A DNA stretch of 8,951 nucleotides from DASPXK01 sp035637315 (GTDB taxonomy: Bacteria > Chloroflexota > UBA6077 > JACCZL01), in NCBI GenBank assembly GCA_035637315.1, contig DASPXK010000435.1:1-8951 (forward strand), written 5' to 3'. The position numbers and the translations under genes were made by a program. The notes beneath the pieces were generated by a model. That model did no database searches. It saw nothing but the letters and a program-made list of their open reading frames with translations, and was not told where the DNA came from. This document shows, piece by piece, positions 5,271 to 8,951 of the stretch (positions are counted from its first letter, which is position 1; each line of letters begins with the position of its first letter).

Positions 5271-7400
5271 CTGCTACTGGCGCTCTGGTCGCTGCTTTTC
5301 CGCGGGTTCGACGGTGGGCGCTGGTCGGACATCCCGATCGTCAAGTCCTTCGTAGACCCGCGCCTGTACGTCCATGATCCGTTCGTCTACTCGCTGCACG
5401 AAGGCACGCCGGCTGCCTTCAGTTACCAGCTCATCGCCGCGGTGGTCAGGCTCATGCCAGGCCCGCCGATCGAGTGGCCGCTCTTCCTGCTCTACCTGCC
5501 CACCAGTGTCGCCAGCCTGGCCCTGCTGTACCGGATCGCACTCCACCTGGTGGGCGACCGCCAGAGCGCGATCCTCTTCCTCTTCCTGTATGTGGCCGGG
5601 TTCCGCCTCATCACGGTCGGCAGCACAGTCCTGCACGCGGCCGAGCTGACACCCGCATTCCTGGCACTGCCGCTCCAGTTGGGCGCCATCTACGCCCTGC
5701 TGCGGCGGCGCCATGCCCTCGTTGGGCTGTTGGCCGGGCTAGCGCTGGACGTCCACGCGCCGACCAGCTCGTACGTTTGCGCCGCGCTCGGCCTCGTGTA
5801 CGTGTCCCAAATCCGGTCGTTTGGAATAAGGAGCGACCTCACAGCCGCGGCCTTGATGCTCCTGGCCGCCGCGCCGACACTGGCGGGCACCCTGAGCCGG
5901 CACACCGACACTCTGCCCGGCTGGGCGCTTCAACTGGCAAAGATCGAGCTGGCAACCGACCTCTCAATGACCGTCAACTGGGACCGAGTGGCGCTGCGGG
6001 TTCGGAACGTGTTTGGCTTGGCGACGCTCTTCACCGCGATGCTGGCGATCCGCGACGATCGCGACCGACGGACCGTGCTGGCTTTGTTCGGCGCCGTCGC
6101 CGTGCTGTGCGGCATCGCGTTCGTGTTCATCGATCTCAGCCTGCGCGGCGCGATCAGCACGCTGGTGGCGCGGCTTCAGTTCCCGCGCAGTGCGTGGCTG
6201 ATCAACATGTTTGGACTCATCTACCTTGCCCACTACTTGCGCGCGGCGTGGACAGCAGGACGCCTGCCACGGACCACGATCGTCGTCTTAGTGGCGGCTA
6301 TGCTCGCCTCGCCAAGCGACTTCGCCGCAGACGACCCGATCTGGCTGTGCGCTGTCGCCCTGCTCGTGGCGGCGGAGCTTGTTCAGCGCTGGTTGGCGCC
6401 TGATCGCCGACAGCTCGCCTTCCACATGCTCAGCTGGTTGAGCCTGGCGAGCATCGCGGGCCTGGCGGGGGCCCGGCTACTGGGCAGGCGCGTCTGGGTG
6501 CTGGACTTCGATTACGCGCTCAGGGCCGCGGCGATGTCGGTCGTCCTCATGGCCGGCTGGCTCCTGGCATGGCAGCTGCAGAAGCGTCTCGATCCACGCG
6601 CCGCGACCGCGGCAGGCCTGGCCGTGGCACTGGCGGGAGCGTTCGCGGTGCGCGGGTCGACCGACTGGCTGTTCGAGCTGCGGCATCGCGGTGGGCTCTC
6701 AGCGGCGGCGGAATTTCAGGAGTGGGCCCGGACCCAGACACCGACCGACAGCGTGTTCCTGATCCTGCCGAGCGAGCCGAACAACGAGAGCTTTTACAAG
6801 AATGCCGAGCGAGCCCTGTATCTGACCCGAGAGCGGGCCAACCAGGCGGTCTATTTTCGCGAGCACAACTTCGAGTTTCGCGATCGTGTGCAGGCCCTGG
6901 GGGTCAGCGACGTGCTGCGATACCGCGAGGAGCTGGACCCGGCCTATCGGCGGCTGACTGAGGAGCGCGTCCGTGACCTGGCCGGCGAGTACGGGGTGAC
7001 GCACTTCGTCCCGGCCCGCGCAGCCGAGTTCAGCTTCCCGATCGTGTACCAGAGGGGTGGCTGGACCGTATATGAGGTCAGCGGTCGCGGGTTGGGGTCA
7101 GGTCCGGTTCCCCGATCCCTGATCCCTGAGCCCCGAACCTTGATCCCTTACGTACAGTCGCCAGCCGTTCTCGTAGGTGCGGTCGAGCTGGTAGCCGCCT
7201 TCGGGCAACCAGCGGTTGAAGGCATCGAGGCGGCCCAGGCGTCGACTCCAGGTGACGACGACGGCCGGACGATACTGCGCGACCAGGTCGATCACCTTGG
7301 CGGACGTGAGCGATCCGGCATCGACGCGGGTCCCGGAGGTGTCGGCGAGGGCCGGGATGACCATCCGCCGGGCGCGGAAGGCGGCGTTCGGGTTGTCTGA
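5223..7400 (+). CDS. Multi-spanning membrane protein, GT-C-like (DUF6798-like), with abnormal C-terminal extension
   Basis: It encodes 725 residues, of which about 1-619 look like a normal protein. There are about 13 hydrophobic helices (TM1 about 11-27, last about 460-477). After TM1 comes VDPRLYVHDPFV (44-55), and after the last helix a soluble part with WARTQTPTDSVFLILP (501-516), FYKNAERALYL (524-534) and FREHNFEF (545-552), ending in GWTVYEV (613-619). This layout recalls DUF6798-like membrane proteins that accompany GT39 enzymes; it lacks the clear DE motif of the neighbours, so the enzymatic role is unproven. ATG at 5223 overlaps the previous stop as ATGA; the first 16 residues are repeat-derived and the start lies inside a long hairpin, so coupled translation is likely. 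Residues 620-642 come from another heptamer tract, and about 643-725 are antisense to the convergent gene, with no family resemblance. The tail is probably a read-through caused by loss of the native stop. Confidence 0.85.
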   Translation: MRNGSSLIPRSSFLIPLLLALWSLLFRGFDGGRWSDIPIVKSFVDPRLYVHDPFVYSLHEGTPAAFSYQLIAAVVRLMPGPPIEWPLFLLYLPTSVASLALLYRIALHLVGDRQSAILFLFLYVAGFRLITVGSTVLHAAELTPAFLALPLQLGAIYALLRRRHALVGLLAGLALDVHAPTSSYVCAALGLVYVSQIRSFGIRSDLTAAALMLLAAAPTLAGTLSRHTDTLPGWALQLAKIELATDLSMTVNWDRVALRVRNVFGLATLFTAMLAIRDDRDRRTVLALFGAVAVLCGIAFVFIDLSLRGAISTLVARLQFPRSAWLINMFGLIYLAHYLRAAWTAGRLPRTTIVVLVAAMLASPSDFAADDPIWLCAVALLVAAELVQRWLAPDRRQLAFHMLSWLSLASIAGLAGARLLGRRVWVLDFDYALRAAAMSVVLMAGWLLAWQLQKRLDPRAATAAGLAVALAGAFAVRGSTDWLFELRHRGGLSAAAEFQEWARTQTPTDSVFLILPSEPNNESFYKNAERALYLTRERANQAVYFREHNFEFRDRVQALGVSDVLRYREELDPAYRRLTEERVRDLAGEYGVTHFVPARAAEFSFPIVYQRGGWTVYEVSGRGLGSGPVPRSLIPEPRTLIPYVQSPAVLVGAVELVAAFGQPAVEGIEAAQASTPGDDDGRTILRDQVDHLGGRERSGIDAGPGGVGEGRDDHPPGAEGGVRVV
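7090..7148. repeat. Heptamer-phased inverted repeat tract 4 (core GATCCCT), at a convergent gene junction
   Basis: From 7107 to 7148 six 7-bp units follow the consensus GATCCCT; units at 7114, 7121 and 7142 are exact, the others degenerate. A left arm GGTTGGGGTCAGG (7090-7102) pairs with 7125-7139 over 13 base pairs with two single-base bulges, so this tract too is an imperfect hairpin. It encodes the tail of the plus-strand gene (P-R-S-L-I-P type repeats, residues about 628-642) and, on the other strand, the last residues of the minus-strand gene (R-D-Q-G-S-G repeats) and its stop at 7098-7100. There is no T-run after the stem, so a classical rho-independent terminator is not evident, although it lies where a bidirectional terminator would be expected. 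Confidence 0.85.
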
Positions 7401-8672
7401 TAGGACCCAATCACTGGGGGCGGCTCGCGCTAGCATCACCTCGGCCATGTCCAGCTCGGCCGCCTGATCGCGTCGCCGCTCGGCAACCCTCTCGGCATCG
7501 AGGATCACGTACAGGTCGGTTCGGTACAACGGCTGAAGATTCCAAAGATAGACGCCCAAGACCACCAGCCCCAGGCTGGCGACCGCCAGATCCCAGCCGG
7601 TCCGGCGGCCCCCCCCAAGTACCGTGGCAGCCTGGAAAGCGAGTCCCAGGCCCACCCCGCCCAGTAGCGCCAGGGGTGGGATCAAGTAGACGATGTGCTT
7701 GTCCGCCAGATCACCGTACAGGGCGAACAGCGAAAGAACGGCGGCAACCCAGAGAGCGATTGGGACGACGCGGCCCGGGTGCCGCGCGCAGCCAAAGACG
7801 AGCCCAATCACCGCCAGAGCCAGCAGCCCTGCCCGCTCGCGGTCGACGATGATCCAGGCGAGTCGGAGGTTCTTGGCCCAGTCCGCGCCCAGGCGGTGGC
7901 CTGCCGCGGCACGATAGGCGCCGAGGTTGTCCCAGACGGCGGCCGGCCCGAGCGCCAGGATCACGCCAGCGCAGAGCAGGACCACGATGGAGCCATACCG
8001 TGCGAAGTCTCGAGCGGACTGACGGCGGTCCGCCTGCGCGAGCGTGGCCATCAGAGGGAGGCCGACGTGAACGACCATCGGCTTGATCAGCAGGGCAAGC
8101 GCGCAGAGGACGGCCGACACGACGAGCCAGCCTGTGCGGCTGGACTGGCGATAGGCGTACGCTGCGCCAAGCGCGAGCAGGGCAGGGGCGATGGTGGGCA
8201 CCTCCGCCAGAGCCAGGCGAGAGCCCTCCAAATAGCCAGGACTCATCGCCAGCAGACCCGCCGCGGCCAGCCCAGCGATCGGCCCAGCGGCCATGCGTCC
8301 GAGCCACCAGGCGGCGACTAGGCCGACCGTAGAGAAGACCACGACGCCCGCTCTGGCCGCTTCGAGCGTCTGTCCGAACCAGAGGTAGAACGGGTAGAGC
8401 AGGTCGAGCAGAAGCGGCCCCTGCGACGAGAAGATGTCTCGAAACGGGCGATAGCCGGCCGACATGAGGAGCAACTGCTCGCTTCGGATCCCCTCGTCGA
8501 ACGAGCCGCTATAGGCGTCCAGGTTCCAGAGCCTCAGGCGGAGCGCAAAGGCCAAGACGAGTGCCAACGCGAGCCCCTCGGCCAGCCAGGTCACGCGGAC
8601 CTTCACGCTGTGGCGAGCTAACGCGACCGAGGAGATGGCCGGGCTTAGATAGCTGCGCAGAACGCCGCTCAC
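7098..8672 (-). CDS. GT39/PMT_2-like membrane glycosyltransferase (524 aa)
   Basis: A complete GT39-like membrane protein, predicted to use a lipid-linked sugar donor on the outer membrane face. TM1 (about 30-48) is followed by the acidic motif SFDEGI (57-62, candidate catalytic D59/E60), then YRPFRDIFSSQGPLLL (74-89), SRLALAEVPT (151-160), LIKPMVVHVG (195-204) and DKHIVYLIPPLALL (324-337), all in the usual family order. About twelve helices end near residue 378. A soluble C-terminal part ends GWRLYVRD, followed by 14 residues from a heptamer tract. GTG at 8672 is the first in-frame start but lacks a Shine-Dalgarno sequence; it overlaps the stop of a possible 18-codon leader ORF as GTGA. GTG at residue 27, preceded by GAAGG about 5 nt upstream, is an alternative. 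It converges on, and overlaps by 303 bp, the plus-strand gene, and diverges from the antitoxin gene. Substrate unknown. Confidence 0.9.
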   Translation of the reverse strand: MSGVLRSYLSPAISSVALARHSVKVRVTWLAEGLALALVLAFALRLRLWNLDAYSGSFDEGIRSEQLLLMSAGYRPFRDIFSSQGPLLLDLLYPFYLWFGQTLEAARAGVVVFSTVGLVAAWWLGRMAAGPIAGLAAAGLLAMSPGYLEGSRLALAEVPTIAPALLALGAAYAYRQSSRTGWLVVSAVLCALALLIKPMVVHVGLPLMATLAQADRRQSARDFARYGSIVVLLCAGVILALGPAAVWDNLGAYRAAAGHRLGADWAKNLRLAWIIVDRERAGLLALAVIGLVFGCARHPGRVVPIALWVAAVLSLFALYGDLADKHIVYLIPPLALLGGVGLGLAFQAATVLGGGRRTGWDLAVASLGLVVLGVYLWNLQPLYRTDLYVILDAERVAERRRDQAAELDMAEVMLARAAPSDWVLSDNPNAAFRARRMVIPALADTSGTRVDAGSLTSAKVIDLVAQYRPAVVVTWSRRLGRLDAFNRWLPEGGYQLDRTYENGWRLYVRDQGSGLRDQGSGNRT

Positions 8673-8725
8673 GGAGGGATGATTTGCGTCATGGTCGTCC
8701 CCATCGCCTCGCCGTGGCCACGCAT
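8669..8725 (-). CDS. Possible 18-residue leader ORF coupled to the downstream glycosyltransferase
   Basis: On the minus strand ATG at 8725-8723 opens an 18-codon frame (with internal ATGs at residues 8 and 12) that ends in a TGA at 8671-8669 overlapping the GTG start of the 524-residue gene as GTGA. The peptide (ending MTQIIPP) has no recognisable family and no run of a single amino acid that would suggest attenuation. The only support is the exact stop/start overlap, together with the absence of a ribosome site for the GTG, which coupling would explain. GAGG lies 2 nt before the second ATG, too close for an ideal site. It could well be chance. Confidence 0.25.
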   Translation of the reverse strand: MRGHGEAMGTTMTQIIPP

Positions 8726-8760
8726 GTATACTCGGCAGGTCTTGTATACTCTGTATTATC
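8725..8760 (+). promoter_or_regulatory. Candidate promoter and operator of the antitoxin gene: three 9-bp direct repeats
   Basis: TGTATACTC occurs exactly at 8725-8733 and 8743-8751, followed at once by a related TGTATTATC at 8752-8760, so the boxes start 18 and 9 bp apart. The GTATAC core is itself palindromic. A possible sigma-70 promoter overlaps them: TCGGCA (8732-8737, four of six matches to TTGACA), a 16-bp spacer, then TATTAT (8754-8759, five of six matches to TATAAT). Transcription would start near 8766. AbrB/MazE-type antitoxins commonly bind repeated or palindromic sites in their own promoters, so self-repression is a reasonable inference. The boxes also lie upstream of the divergent glycosyltransferase gene and could affect it. 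Confidence 0.55.
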
Positions 8761-8779
8761 TAGCATCGAAGGCCCTCTG

Positions 8780-8951
8780 GTGATTACGGCTAAGCTTCGA
8801 AAAAGTGGCAACAGCTACATTGTCACCGTACCCCGAGAGGAGGTCCAGCGACTGGAGCTTCAGGCGGGCCAGCTGGTGGCAGTCGAGGTGCATCCCCTGG
8901 ACGTCCGTCCCGCGCTCACGCCGGACCTGCGCGCCGTCTTCGAGGCAAGCT
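8780..8951 (+). CDS. AbrB/MazE/SpoVT-type antitoxin-like DNA-binding protein, partial (runs off right edge)
   Basis: Reading from GTG at 8780 gives 57 open codons up to the window end. Residues 3-19 (TAKLRKSGNSYIVTVPR) match the swapped-hairpin DNA-binding fold of AbrB/MazE-type antitoxins: basic strand, GNS turn at 10-12, then VTVP. Residues 20-38 (ending QAGQLVAVEVH) match the typical second half. Antitoxins of this kind are about 70-90 residues, so perhaps 15-30 residues are missing. GAAGG at 8768-8772 lies 7 nt before the GTG and supports this start. Such proteins usually bind their own promoter and neutralise a toxin encoded just downstream (MazF, PIN/VapC, RelE or Doc types); that gene would lie outside the window, so a toxin-antitoxin pair is an inference. 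Local AT-richness upstream contrasts with the neighbouring genes. Confidence 0.85.
   Translation, partial: MITAKLRKSGNSYIVTVPREEVQRLELQAGQLVAVEVHPLDVRPALTPDLRAVFEAS

Noticed and set aside
5474..6403. Open frame of 309 codons on the plus strand
   Set aside because: Frame-shifted shadow of the membrane protein gene at 5223; arginine- and alanine-rich, without hydrophobic segments or motifs.
7090..7148. Bidirectional rho-independent terminator
   Set aside because: A stem can form, but no T-run follows on either strand and both genes are still being translated through it.
7695..8321. Open frame of 208 codons on the plus strand
   Set aside because: Antisense to the 7098-8672 glycosyltransferase; charged, low-complexity translation with no family features.
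1..8951. tRNA, rRNA, insertion sequence or transposase
   Set aside because: No cloverleaf-like tRNA sequence, rRNA segment or transposase-like reading frame was recognised; nearly all bases are in the membrane protein genes.

Overview
This is a high-GC bacterial window packed with multi-spanning membrane proteins of the GT-C / GT39 (PMT_2-like) type, with almost no intergenic space. The gene families suggest an environmental Chloroflexota (or similarly GC-rich, deep-branching) bacterium: serial 'phospholipid carrier-dependent glycosyltransferase' genes, one with an extra N-terminal four-helix module and a C-terminal beta-rich domain, and heptamer low-complexity tracts. This assignment is an inference from family style; no rRNA or marker gene is present.

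Layout. Positions 1-948 (minus) hold the N-terminal 316 residues of a GT39-like protein that runs off the left edge. It overlaps the end of a complete GT39-like gene at 945-2519 (minus) by a TTGA stop/start. A 142-bp divergent spacer (2520-2661) follows. On the plus strand an 854-residue GT39-like protein (2662-5226) overlaps a second membrane protein (5223-7400) by ATGA. That second protein converges on, and overlaps by 303 bp, a further GT39-like gene on the minus strand (7098-8672). After a 107-bp AT-richer spacer, an AbrB/MazE-type antitoxin gene starts at 8780 and runs off the right edge.

Together the membrane proteins look like an envelope or exopolysaccharide glycosylation island. GT39-type enzymes normally move a sugar from a polyprenyl-phosphate donor on the outer face of the membrane. 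No polyprenyl-phosphate sugar synthase, flippase or acceptor is visible here, so substrate and product are unknown.

The unusual part is not a gene. Four tracts with 7-bp periodicity, each with a different core sequence, sit at the boundaries between these modules: 850-934, 3101-3178, 5205-5270 and 7090-7148. Each can be folded, perfectly or in decayed form, into an inverted repeat. The one at 5205-5270 gives a 28-position hairpin whose mismatches fall exactly every 7 bases. It carries the stop and start codons of its two flanking genes, with TGA in all three frames. The one at 7090-7148 supplies the C-terminal tails of both convergent genes, and the units that would stop the plus-strand gene read CGA instead of TGA. 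A separate 42-bp near-perfect palindrome (147-188) is embedded in frame in the first gene.
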